From Basidiobolus meristosporus CBS 931.73 (Eukaryota > Basidiobolomycota > Basidiobolomycetes > Basidiobolales > Basidiobolaceae), in NCBI GenBank assembly GCA_002104905.1, contig MCFE01000003.1:223977-287976 (forward strand): 64,000 nt of DNA. Direction: 5' to 3'. The position numbers and the translations under genes were made by a program. Below, in pieces: positions 12,101-22,939 of this stretch (positions are counted from its first letter, which is position 1; every line of letters begins with the position of its first letter). The notes beneath the pieces are model-generated. The model saw only the letters and a program-made list of their open reading frames with translations, did not search any database and was not told the DNA's origin.

Positions 12101-14733
12101 ATACTCGAATTCCACTGCTTTTTCGACTGACGAATGCTTGATTATTGCCTTGATATGCTTGATATTGGACGCTTGGCAACCTGCCGGACATAATGGGAGA
12201 TCCTCTGGATTCGTGCACATTACTGCCCTTGATCATCGTACCAACTATTCCCACCCCAAACCAATCTCATACGATCCATTCAATCGGATATCTCCTTTGA
12301 AGGCGCTCTTTGACCTCTTTATTTACGGCAACCTCCCTACTAGCTTTCATTCACCAACTCTTTTGATGGTGCTTTGTTATGTTATCACCATTGGTTTTGG
12401 GGTTTTTAATAATCAATCTCAAGAAAACCTCGAATTACTGATCCACTCTCTTGAATCCGGGAATTTATGGTGCGAACACTTGGGTGCAACTATTGACAAA
12501 ACCTATAAGCAGAATGAAGGTAATGGCGTGACTATATAAGCGAATTGGCTCTTACCAAACTGACGTTGCTTCTACAGGCCTTGTACCCAAAGAATTTGTC
12601 TGGAAGGTTGCATTTGAACTCGAAAAGATGAAAAGCTACGACAATGTTGAACTGTTACCCAATCAGCAGCTCAGTCAAGAAATAACACAATTGCTTCCTC
12701 GCCTCCCAAAGATCTATCGCCATTCAGATTTAACCTCGTGGATCACTTGGACATTGACGCAGAAACCCAACGATCAAGGTATGCGTTAGAGAATGGAAAC
12801 ACCACATGTGAAATTTACTTAATATGATTCGATAGAGCATCTCAGGAATATGATCACGACTAGATTTTATCAGCAATTCAGTAAACCTTTCGTCATAACA
12901 GAAAATGGCCCTGGAACAGCTGTCCAGCGACTAGGTGTAGGTATTTTGACATACATTCTTCGCAAGGAATTGGCACGTGCCCTCAATGCACAATCATCCG
13001 AAACTTTGAGATCACTGCAACGTATTATTGAGATAGCCGTTAACGATACACCCTTGGAGTATAACAGCACAATACAGCTATTGAAAGACTTGCTGATGTC
13101 GCAACCGGAGAGACATCTTAACCCTCAAATGGAGTGTACAGCTGCTCAAGAGTTGACAAAATGGGCCCGGGAATGCTTGATTGCAGAACTACAAAGTATC
13201 GACACTGGAAATGACTTTTATGGATATCAAGTCACATCTGACAAGGTAAATTACAATCTAGTGTGACATCCAATTGAAACAATCGAATAATTTGGTTAGA
13301 ACAAGCAATTCTGGAGCATATATCTCGAAACTTTTCAAACCCACCTCAACCTTAGCTTCAGCGATCTCATCATTGAAGGGCTGGATAGTCAACATCCAAC
13401 TAAGCAGCAAATACAAGAAACAAGCGTATGGGTTGAAATGTGTTTCTCGATGAACAAAGTCATGAATGATCCAGCATGGACGAAGCCGATCCAACTACAA
13501 CTGAAAGAAGTATTCTCTCGATTCGGTGATAATTTCTGCAGTATTGAAGTTGGCTTCATTCACAATATATCATACGAAAACACCACTAATTATTTGGCCT
13601 TGGATTGTAGCAATTCTACTCGCGCTGTCCCACCTTTTTATTGGCTTTGGGCGAATGCTCAAATACCGACTTAGTGTGCTGCAGAACACATAACATTACT
13701 GTCTCGCACGCCATTAAGCAACTACAGACCAGTGTTTCTTCGATTATAAGTGGCACGTGGTGGTATGTGTTCATACACCGATTGATAAGCTCTTGCCCCG
13801 ATATCTAAAGTACTTTTAAGTGAGGGCCAACCCAGCTCCGCAGCCCAACCAGATCCATATAGTCTGGCTTGTGCCGTCCATAATCACATTGAGGATATCT
13901 TGAACTCGGCAATTTCAGAGGAAGGTGACCAAGCAGCAAGAATCGTAAGTGGGCTATCTGGTCTTCTTAAATACTTCAAACAGCATACTTCGAATCGACT
14001 ATATTATGTGGAGAAGAAGAAAAATGAGGATTTCGTTTGCATCCTTTACGAAAAGTGTGTGTGGAAAATCATACAACTGCTTTCGGAAGATTTCGTTCGT
14101 CTGGGAACAACACTTGCCTCGTTAATATTTGGCGATACGACTTTCGCAGACCTGACTACCTTCAAGCTCACGTTCTATAAAGAGCTCGTATTAGGGATTC
14201 TATGTACACAGCCACAAGTACTGCAGACTCTTTCGTTTGAATGGCACTCGAAACATTCACCGAGATCCAAAACTCTCACTACCACTGGCCTCAGCTGGTG
14301 CCTGTATTTACAGCTTACTCTAATTCTGACATCCAAATTAGAGAGAGATTTCGGGCCGTTTGAACCTAAATACGTGGCACGATATTACTTCATCAACGTG
14401 CTACCGGCCTATCTCAACTTTCAACAGCATCTGTTTAGCGCATCCGCCCTGTATTACTATCCACTTGTTATCAACAACGCTGTACGACGCATGATTGAGC
14501 GCTGGAACAGCTCTCTGCTCCCCCTTGCTTCCAAAAACCCTGAAGAGATCGCTTTGGACCCCCTTTCACACGAATCCACCAAGACATTAATCACGAGTCT
14601 GTGGGCCTTGGACCCTACCATTGGTACCCAGATTAAGCAACTTTGGGTACATCTCAATCTGAAACCTAGGTGTACGGGAACACCAGTGAATCACCTGAAG
14701 AGAAAAGCACCACTTGTTATCGAAATAGATTAA
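9109..14733 (+). CDS. FANCA: FANCA-like Fanconi anaemia core complex protein (multi-exon)
   Basis: FANCA is a helical-repeat subunit of the nuclear Fanconi anaemia core complex, which supports FANCD2/FANCI monoubiquitination in crosslink repair. Exons I can phase: 9109-9238, 9314-9438, 9502-9805, 9880-10027, 10088-10200, 10334-10518, 10580-10798, 10863-10973, 11035-11127, 11157-12519, 12578-12778, 12836-13245 and 13300 to about 13630. Joins between about 13630 and 13830 are unresolved; the last exon runs to 14733. The product is about 1,500 residues, close to human FANCA (1,455). Recognisable stretches are TLSNMVPYQSSKALQ, NDYVTLLKTRLLDMG, FRNRWYLNTFLPELM and SLIENLYKNGKIGKKQYDSF, which match FANCA segments around DYISLAKTRL, FRRPYY...FLPALL and AFIESLKRADKIP as I recall them. 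A short upstream ORF (ATG 9092) precedes the start. Family call is good; exon ends before 10600 are less sure. Confidence 0.8.
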
Positions 14734-15536
14734 TCTCGCCAAACACCTCCACCCCCCTCCCCTCAACCATCCCTCGCCGATCATCCGTGTATTTATCAAT
14801 AGAAATGTGATTGATTTGTGTATCACTCCTTGAACCAAGTGACTTATCCATCAAACATCCATGCGATTGGGTCAAGGTCATAGGGCTTCGAATCGTATGA
14901 TTTAGTATTGCGCTTCAATATGGAAATATTACGCGTTCGCGCCGGGTGCAGTTGGTATGTAGCGCCTACGTAATTCTCGGTGACATTCCCACAAAGCAGA
15001 TATTATTGTGACCAATGATGCGGTCAGTGGCCATGTAATCTTGAGCCCCATTGGCCAAAATTGCTAGGATCAATGGATGAGAGGGAGCTTTTGAGACTGG
15101 TAGCTTCAGACATGCATCATTTCAAGGGATCAGCCATAGGATCGCCACACACATTCACAATGGAACACCCATAGAATTGGTGGATCTCCGTTAGAGAGGA
15201 GAGGAAAAATTTTCGTGACAAGTTGTCGAAAAAATTCTTGACAAGGGTAGGAATCCTCCCTTTTTTTTAAAATTTCTCCAAGCGCAAGTAGCATCCCCTC
15301 GTTCCGTATTTCTTTTTTGTTTTTTGTGTTTTATTTAGTTCCATTTTGGTGACTTTGTCAATTTCTTGTCAGTATATTTATGTATCTGTGAATGCGTTGG
15401 TGAACTGTCGTGTATTAACTTATCGTTATTGATCTATTTATTCGCTCTGTAAATCGTTGACGCTCCCTCCCCACTGTGTGTTGAATTTTGTCATTTTCCG
15501 CGAACTTTTCTTCTGGGGAACCGTCGAATTTAGAAT
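14734..15536. promoter_or_regulatory. Intergenic region and T-rich leader of the cold-shock gene
   Basis: About 800 bases between the FANCA stop and the cold-shock ATG. The last 300 are strongly T-rich (runs near 15,250 and 15,310), typical of a promoter or 5' UTR of a highly expressed fungal gene. No coding region or RNA gene is evident. Confidence 0.4.
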
Positions 15537-16561
15537 ATGTCATCGGATCGTAAGACTGGTCGCGTCAAGTTCTTCAACTGTCAAAAAGGTTACGGCTTCA
15601 TCATCCCTGACGATGCCGCCGAAACTGGAACTGCTGAAAGTATGTATTTTTCAGTTTACTTTGAGATAGGTGGCCATATTCGCGACACTTGCTCGGAGGT
15701 GCTTGTTTCCAACGCATTTGTTTCTGCTTGAAAGTTTACCGATGATGGTTGTGTTTTGTGTGCCCAGTGAAAGTAGCGGGTGGCATTGTTCGTGCTATCT
15801 ACTCTTGCCTCTCACGTCCTCGCCCCTTCCACTTTCCCTCAATTAATCCAAATCCCTTCGCTTGTAGTTTTCGTACATCATAGCGCTATCCATAACGATG
15901 GCGGTTTCAAGAGTCTCGCTGAGGTATCCACATACTCCTCTTCAACCTACTAATTATAAGTGCGCTGATCGTTCGCGTAATAGGGCGAAGAAGTTGAGTA
16001 TGATTTAGTCCAAGGACCTAAGGGTATGCAAGCAGCCAACGTTTCAGGCCCCAACGGCGGTTCTGTTCGTGGCGCCCCCAACTTTTCTAGAGGTGGCTAC
16101 GGAGGGTTAGTTCGAAGGTTACATAAGGAACGCACATCTTGTTGCTGTTGCTAATGCCAACTCTTTCATAGTGGTTACAACAAGTTTGGAGGATACGGTG
16201 CACCAGGTAAGCATGAGGTCAGGTACAGCTCTCGGGCGATTCTAACCCATTAATCGACCCGACTTTAGCTGGTTATGGTCATATGGCCCAGGGCGGCTAT
16301 GGTCAATACCAACCCTCCGGCTACGGTGGTCAAGGTGGATACGGACAATACCCACAATCATATGGTGGTCAGCAGAATTTCGGTAATCAAGGTGGATTTG
16401 GTGGTGCTGGCTACGGCTATGGCAACCAATCCTTCGGCCACGGACCTGGTGGTTACGGCCAATCCTATGGCCAACAACAGCAACAACCACAGCAGCCTTA
16501 CAACGGCGAGTTTAACCAGCCTTCTGGCTATGATAACTCCAACCAAGGCGCTCAATACTAA
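15537..16561 (+). CDS. Cold-shock-domain RNA-binding protein with glycine/tyrosine/glutamine-rich tail
   Basis: Single-stranded nucleic-acid-binding protein of the CspA/Y-box fold. Five exons: 15537-15639, 15868-15923, 15984-16105, 16172-16206 and 16269-16561. Phases fit throughout and give about 202 residues. The cold-shock domain occupies about residues 1-70: GRVKFFNCQKGYGFI carries RNP1 and IFVHHSAI carries RNP2, with the first intron between them. The tail from about residue 75 is GYGG/GYGQ/GYGN-rich and ends in a Gln-rich patch; it is low complexity and prion-like. There are no CCHC zinc knuckles, unlike plant glycine-rich GRP2 proteins. The first intron is long (228 nt) compared with the others here. 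Likely cytoplasmic mRNA binding, possibly in granules (inference). Convergent with GDA1, 365 bp away. Confidence 0.9.
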
Positions 16562-16926
16562 GGGCCAAGCCTGGCTACCAACTCTCTATTTTTACTGCAA
16601 CTACTTCGTGTGACTTAACTCTTGTATTTTGAAAACATTCCAATCTATAATGTGTTAGGAGCCAAAAACCCATCAAAAAAATCCCCCATTTCCTACACGG
16701 ATTATCCACTCGCGATTGCGTGAACGGCATTTGTAGTGTATAGGTCTCTTTAACTTTCGATTTCTTTCTTGTCAAATGTCTGAGCGCAGTCCTGATCTAT
16801 CTCCCCTACTTTTCTATACACCTATGACGTGTTTCTTGTAGCGATATTCTTTTACTTCTTGAATTTTTCATTTTCTTGAGCGAAAGAACACTTTATTTAA
16901 TAATAAACCACAGGAAATGTACGCAG
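16562..16926. other. Shared 3' region of two convergent genes
   Basis: 365 bases between the stops of the cold-shock gene and GDA1. TTTATT at 16892-16897 reads AATAAA on the minus strand about 30 nt after the GDA1 stop and is a plausible polyadenylation signal. Nothing else is visible. Confidence 0.45.
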
Positions 16927-18508
16927 TCAGTTGTCGATCTCCTTGCAGGAGGAGTACTCGTCAAGCAAAGTGAGCGCGGCACCCAGCGACCAGCTCGTCT
17001 CGATGTCGTCGATCTTCTTGGCCACCTTCAGCGGAGTGTCCAGTGGGATCTCGTAGGCGTGGTGCAGCAAGGAGAACAGGTACGAGAGGTCTAAGCAGTC
17101 GTGGAATCTATCGGGTTGCATGAAGAACTTGACCGCCTCGCTCTCGGAGAGCTCGGGGAAAAAGGTTCTTTCACAGATCTTTTTGTTGGCCTCTTGGATC
17201 TCCCAGAGTCCAATGTTTTGCTTGAAGCCCAGGCGTTGGGTGATGTCGTGGAAGTAGGAGAATATGTAGATCTCTTGGTGGGTGAAGGTTTCGGTGAGTT
17301 TTGGTTGATAAATGCCGTTGAATGAACACGGTGACGTTGGGCATTCAACCGACTTGTCGAGCATCTTGTACATCAATTCGTGACATTGTTCCATGCCAGT
17401 GGCGATGCCTACCAGGGTGAGTGTGCGTTCGCCAGCCTCGGTGGGGATTTCCCACTTTTGAGAAGTGCGAGGGAAGAGGCAGGGGTGGGGGATGACTATC
17501 TGATGGGCTTCGCTGCTCTGAGCGACCAATGCTTTGGCTTGTTTGCGTGCTTCCATCAGCCCATAGCCCAAGTGGCTGTGTTGGTAGAGGATATGCTCGC
17601 GTGGGCCGAATTTGAGCCTGTATTGATGCTCTTCTGGGAATTCGTGACTCTCACTAAGCGTCGGTTCGAACACGATTTGTGTAGAGCCGCCGCCTAGATC
17701 CAAAATCGCAACGGTGGGCTTCTGCTTCTCCTGACCAATGTTCTTGAGAAGATAGTTCACCGTGATCCATGCGTAGACCCCTAGGAAGTATCCAAAATGA
17801 ACTTAGCTACTGAAATGCCATCCACTGCTGCTGCTCGACTTACCTTCTTTCGCACCATCCAGAATGGCAACGCCTTCATCCTTGGTGAGCGGAAAGGGGT
17901 AATTCTCGACAAGTCTTTCTTCAACCGCTTTCAGGATTTCAGCGCTCTTTTCTTCACCAAGCAATCTCAACCCGGCGGTGGCTTTGACGGTGATTGGGGT
18001 ACATTTGTGCAAGTGTTTAGGAATTTTCTTCAAGGCGTGATCAATCAAAGGATCCAAACTCTTCGCAGCAATGTGCGGTTCTTCGGAGTATGCCGATAGA
18101 CCAGGCTCTACCTGTTCAAAAAGCTCATCAAGAAGTTTCACTTCATTTGAGCAACGCTCAAAAGTATACACATGAATCCGAGAGCCAGTTGAGCCAGCAT
18201 CAATGATAGAAACATATTCTTGTTTACAGCCTAAACGGATAGTAGTCAAAGCAGAACACCATGAGTACTGCGAGTAGAAACAAGCCACAAGGTGATTTTC
18301 CAGTAGCCTTACCTGAAGGGTTGCTTGTGAAGTAAAACCAAGTAATAAAGGAAAATATGATAAGTAAGAAGATTGGCTTCACTCGATCATTCGAAAGGTC
18401 TGTGCGCTTTTCTGCAACGTTTTTCGGCACCTCCTTAGGTGAGCCTGAAGGATCGCTTTTCCCTTCCGAAGTTTCTCGCTTACGTTTAGTCAGCTTGACT
18501 TCAGTCAT
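16927..18508 (-). CDS. GDA1: Golgi nucleoside diphosphatase (GDA1/CD39 family)
   Basis: Hydrolyses GDP or UDP to the monophosphate in the Golgi lumen, which drives nucleotide-sugar exchange for glycosylation. Three exons: 18508-18313, 18230-17844 and 17780-16927, with introns of 82 and 63 nt; phases fit and the product is about 478 residues, the size of yeast Gda1. A short basic cytosolic tail precedes one membrane segment (about residues 43-60, PIFLLIIFSFITWFYF), giving type II topology. All apyrase conserved regions are present: ACR1 IDAGSTGSRIHVY (about 75-87), ACR2 KATAGLRLLG, ACR3 EGVYAWITVNYLL (spanning the second splice) and ACR4 LDLGGGSTQIVF. A C-terminal DDIETSWSLGAALTLL resembles ACR5. 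Close to GDA1; an ecto-apyrase would have a second C-terminal membrane span, which is absent. Confidence 0.94.
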
Positions 18509-19360
18509 CTTTGAGTTTCACTGTTGGATTTCTTATAAGTGGTTGTGATGATGCCCCGGAAGCATGGAGCTATTTTAATACTTAGGAGCAGTTCCAAACC
18601 AACGTCACTGTGGTTACTACGTTCACTCCCCTTGTTACCCGTTCGAATACCTAGGAAGTGTGAAGATTTCACTGATCAAAATACCAATTTAGTATAATTG
18701 CTGGACAATATCATGAAGAATCTGTGCTTTGCTGGAGGAGACAAAATGGGGCTGGTTCCTTGTTCCCGGATGATCCACCGGCGATCCAACAATCCCAACA
18801 AAATTAGTATATCACAAAGTAGGATAAGCATCGAATTTAAAGCAAATTAGAAGCAAGAATTCAAGGTTTAAAGTAAAGTAGCAGCAGGAATTACTTAATC
18901 CGCCGGCCTGCATCTGAAGTTGCTATCCGATATTTGCTTCTTCGATGCGTCGCAGTTTATAATCGATAAACGAGATCACGCGATTGCTAAACTAAAGTGC
19001 GGAATTCGTAAGTTCATGTAGCACAGAGACAGAATTCGCAGGCACTGCATATTTTTCACAGCACGATTCTTTCCCGACTGGAGCTGTTGCCCGGTTTTCA
19101 GGAACTCTAAGAGGTGGATTGGAATTTCTCACGAGCGATGGTGGAAGCACATCTCTCCCATATTTGAATGCGAATGGTGCTACAGCTGCTCGTAACTGTT
19201 GTGACCTCAAACCTACTACCAGCTTTCGAGATGGATTCGAAAATGTCGCACCAATAACGACGGTTTGAGATTTAAGCTTGCCTCGAAGTATAAATACTAA
19301 GGCACTGCTACTGCTCAAGGCACATCTCAAGTCTTACTATCATTGCAGCTTATTTTGAAA
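18509..19360. promoter_or_regulatory. Divergent intergenic region between GDA1 and the subtilisin gene
   Basis: About 850 bases between two divergent start codons. Apart from a TATA box close to the subtilisin start I see no strong motif. A TTG-initiated minus-strand open frame at 18,992-19,330 has no recognisable content. Confidence 0.45.
19289..19296 (+). promoter_or_regulatory. TATA box of the subtilisin gene
   Basis: TATAAATA lies 65 bp upstream of ATG 19361, the usual distance in a fungal gene with a short leader. It is the clearest core promoter element among the host genes here and fits a strongly regulated secreted protease. Confidence 0.6.
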
Positions 19361-21982
19361 ATGAGATTGCAACAACTGTTCCTCTTATCCGCTCTTCTCC
19401 TCGCCGAAAGTGCTCTTGGTAGTAGACCTATCGGAGTTCTGAAATCTGTTCCTGCGGGCTTTGGTGAGGGCACTGCCACCAGTGTCGTTCCCCATGCATA
19501 CATCGTCGAGTTCGACGAGAATGGTGATCACGCAGCCAAGGTCAAGGCCCAGGATCTACTTCGCGCTGGTTTGAAGAAGCAGGGAATTGAATTCCAAGAA
19601 CGCGCCGTCTTCACCGATTCCTTCAACGGTCTTTCCTTGAATGTGGGTGTCGAGCACCTCGATTTCTTGGCTTCATTCGAAGGGGTCAAGGCGATCTGGC
19701 CAATTGTAAGATTCCTCTGCCGTGGTACTTCACACACCAATCCATTACTAATCCTGAGCATCATTTAGACTCAACATGTGAAGAGTGCTGCCGTTGCGAA
19801 GCCTGCTGCTTCCGGAAGTCTTCCTGCCAACCTTATCTCTGACCCTCATGTGATGACTGGTGTCGATAAGGTACACAAGTTGCTCAAGAATACCGGTGAA
19901 GGAATCAGGGTTGGTGTGATCGATACCGGTATCGATTATAGCCATCCCGCCCTTGGCGGCTGCTTCAAGAGCAAGAACTGCCGAGTCCAATACGGTTATG
20001 ACTTTGTCGGTGACGAGTATAACGGTACCCTTGGCTCCCTCAAAGGTGACGAGGACCCCAAAGATTGCCAGGGTCACGGAACCCATGTTGCTGGTATCAT
20101 CGGTGCCAATGACAAGAATTTCATTGGTGTCGCCCCCAAGGTTACCTTCGGTGCCTACAAAGTCTTCGGTTGCACCGGTGGTGCCCCAAGTGACATGATC
20201 ATTAAGGCCATCGAAAAGAGCGTCGCTGATAAGATGGATGTCATCAATCTCTCTCTAGGAAGTCCCCTTCCATTCCCCGATGATCCGATCACCAGAGCCA
20301 TTAACAGAGCGGCCGAGGCCGGAGTTGTTCCTTGCATTTCTGCTGGTAACGATGGTATGAACGGTCTATGGACTGTTGGTAGACCATCTACAGCCAAGAG
20401 CGCTATCTCCATCGCTTCTTTCGACAACGTCAAATATCCTGGTCAGGCGTTCACCATTCACGAGGACAAGGGCAAACAGTTTGTTGCTGGTTATGAAGGT
20501 TTGAAGGCAGTATCCATCAAAGGTGCCTCCTTTGCCATTGCTAAAACCGGTGGCTGCAATCCTTTGAACGAAGACCTTACTGGTAAGGTTGTTTTGTTCT
20601 TCAAGTCCGAGTCGTGTGACTTGGTTGTGAAGGGGCTCAATGCTCAGAAAGCTGGAGCCGTGGGTGCTTTTGTGTATTCTACCACCTTCGGTGCCTACGT
20701 CCCAACATCCATGGATCCCGCCCTCAAGATCCCCCTGATGGGACTTCAAGCTAGTGATGCTGCTTATCTCAATGCTCTTTACGAGAAAAATCCCAAGCTT
20801 ACCATCACCTTCGATCCTAAACATCAACTCTACACCAACCCCAATGGAGGAAAGCCATCTTCCTTCACCGCATGGGGCCCTGACTTCGAGCTCAACTTCA
20901 AGCCTGATGTTGGTGCTCCAGGTGGTATCATCTATTCCACATACCCAGTTGCTAAGGGTGCCTATGCTCACTTGCGTGGTACCTCTATGGCCTCTCCTTA
21001 CACTGCTGGTTCCGTGGCCCTTTACCTCAAGTCCAAAGGCAAGGTCAACCCTCTTGCTGTGCGCTCTGTCCTTCAAAATACCGCAAACCCTGTCAGAGAA
21101 CTGAACTTCAAGGGAATCACTTCTGCCGGAAAGCAAGGAGCTGGTTTGCTCAATCTCTGGGATGCTATTCACACTGACACTTTCGTCTCGCCATCCAAGT
21201 TCGCGTTGAACGATACCGTCCATTTCAACGGAGTCCATACTCTCACCGTTGAAAACAAGGGCAAGAGACCTATCACCTACGCTGTTGACCACTATCCTGC
21301 TGTCTCAGTGAATGGTTATGACAACAAGGGCTACCCCGTTCTTCAGAATGCCTTTGTATTATCCGGCGCTGGAGCCTCTGTCAAAGCCTCCCCATCCACC
21401 GTTACCGTCCGTCCTGGTCAGAGCAAGAAAGTGAAGATCACAGTGACTCCACCTCGTTTCGACAGAAAAGATTTCTGGGTTTACTCCGGATATGTCCAAT
21501 TCAAGCCTCTGAACGGCAAGAGCAATGTCGTCCGTGTTCCTTACTCTGGAGTCGCTGGGGATCATCACAGCAGAAAGGTGTTAGAACTCAAGGGCGAGAA
21601 GGCTCCAGTGGTTGTTGACTTCACTACTCGTGTCCCCAAGAAGGAATACACCCTTGTTGGCGCCGATATTCCCCTCATCCAATTCCCATTGATCCACCCA
21701 ACTAAGTATCTCTCAGTTGCTTTGGCTGATGTCAAAGGTAAGGAAGTTGGACTTATCACCCTCAGTGAAGGTGGTATCAACCGCAACTACCCTGGCACAA
21801 CCACTAGCATCAAGTTCGATGGAATTATCACAGTGGTAGAGAAGGGCGAAGCCAAGGAAGTTCCAGCTCCATCCGGCACTTACACCGTGGTGATCAGGGG
21901 TCTCAGACCATTCGGAGTCAAAACCAAACCTGAGGACTTTGATACCTGGGTCTCCGCTCCATTTGTAGTCAAGCGTTCCTAA
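19361..21982 (+). CDS. Secreted subtilisin-like serine protease with PA domain (S8A)
   Basis: Extracellular endopeptidase of the subtilisin family, Vpr-like architecture. Exon 1 19361-19705, intron 19706-19768, exon 2 19769-21982, phase 0, 852 residues. ATG 19361 is chosen because the frame upstream has only a TTG and this start opens a signal peptide (MRLQQLFLLSALLLAESALG). The I9-type propeptide is about residues 45-115. Catalytic residues: Asp167 (VGVIDTGIDYSHP), His218 (GHGTHVAG), oxyanion Asn309 (ISAGNDG) and Ser521 (GTSMASPYTAG). A protease-associated insert lies between Asn309 and Ser521 (about 340-470), and an Fn3-like beta-rich region follows (about 575-690). No transmembrane tail. 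All active-site residues are intact. Expansions of such proteases are typical of insect- or animal-associated early-diverging fungi; a role here is inference. Confidence 0.95.
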
Positions 21983-22590
21983 GGAATCAATTTCGTTAGC
22001 ATTTTATACTACTGTTCGTAATTCGCCTAATACTATACGTGGCTACCTAATAAAAGCTGCTGTCACACGGTGATAAGCAAGTCCGATTATAGTACACATA
22101 CAAGTTAAAAAATACATACATCCATAGAGATTTTGATTACCGAAATCCAAATGAACAGTTGCCAGCTGCTTTGGGTTCGAGCGCCGATATCAATTCCCGG
22201 TGATGATGGGATGCAACAGCCTACACATATTTCCATTGAAGTGAACAAAATGTATCACTGCAAAGATTCTAGCATAATATCCTAATAATGTGATATTGAA
22301 GCGTTGGCCATGTATCTAAAATAACTCAAGAATGTCGATCACATTCAGATATGCCAATCTACTGCGCCCAAGAGAAAAGCTGGGAATTACTTGGTATTGC
22401 AATTAGCTAGCGCAGCACCAAAGTTCTTATACAACCGGGGTTTCTACTTGGCATATTGTCAAATTTATGGAATTTTGGATGTCCTGGACAAATCCTTTTT
22501 CAATATCATATATGTAAAGGCTGCATTATTTGATTACTGTGTTATGTGACCAGGATGGAGTACCTTATCAATCTTGGGAATGGATGTGTG
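21983..22590. other. Intergenic DNA between subtilisin gene and transposon block
   Basis: Single-copy-looking AT-rich sequence. AATAAA at 22049-22054, about 70 nt after the subtilisin stop, is a plausible polyadenylation signal. The rest has no coding region and does not match the repeats to its right. Confidence 0.45.
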
Positions 22591-22939
22591 TGTTGTAATT
22601 ATTGAATTGTCACCTAAATATTCATGCTAACTTAGTCACATAGATCTTATTCTGTGATTAGCATTCTGTCCTGACTAGATTTCTTGTCGGGATTTACTTA
22701 GAATATTTTCACCAAATTGTCAGGTACCCAGATTATTATTTTTCTCAAAGTCGTCCAAAAGACCCCAAACTTTGCACACATATTCTTGGGACCTTCCTTA
22801 ACAAACTCTACACGTTTGTTTCCTCTACTTTATCAAAAGTATAAATACCATACTTTTGATCAATAAATCTACAAGTGAATAACATGTAAATCCTCTAGTT
22901 CTCCACATCACTTCCAATACTCCTCAGAATATTGCAACA
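22591..22939 (+). repeat. LTR 1 of the tandem array
   Basis: 349-bp LTR, TGTTG...CAACA. It contains a TATA box (TATAAATA) in the loop of an 11-bp perfect inverted repeat (22832-22842 with 22850-22860), followed at once by AATAAA. It is the left boundary of the whole repeat block. Confidence 0.88.

Noticed and set aside
16275-16613. 112-residue frame overlapping the cold-shock gene tail
   Set aside because: Out-of-frame reading of the GYGQ repeats; the splice-supported frame explains the region.
17101-18099. Plus-strand open frames across GDA1
   Set aside because: GDA1 on the minus strand has every apyrase motif with correct splicing; the plus frames are its complement.
18640-18660. tRNA gene suggested by CCGTTCGAATACC (and GGGTTCGAGCGCC near 22,177)
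   Set aside because: Single B-box-like matches without an A box or cloverleaf pairing.
20366-21292. 308-residue minus-strand frame within the subtilisin gene
   Set aside because: Antisense of an intact protease with complete catalytic residues; no independent motif.
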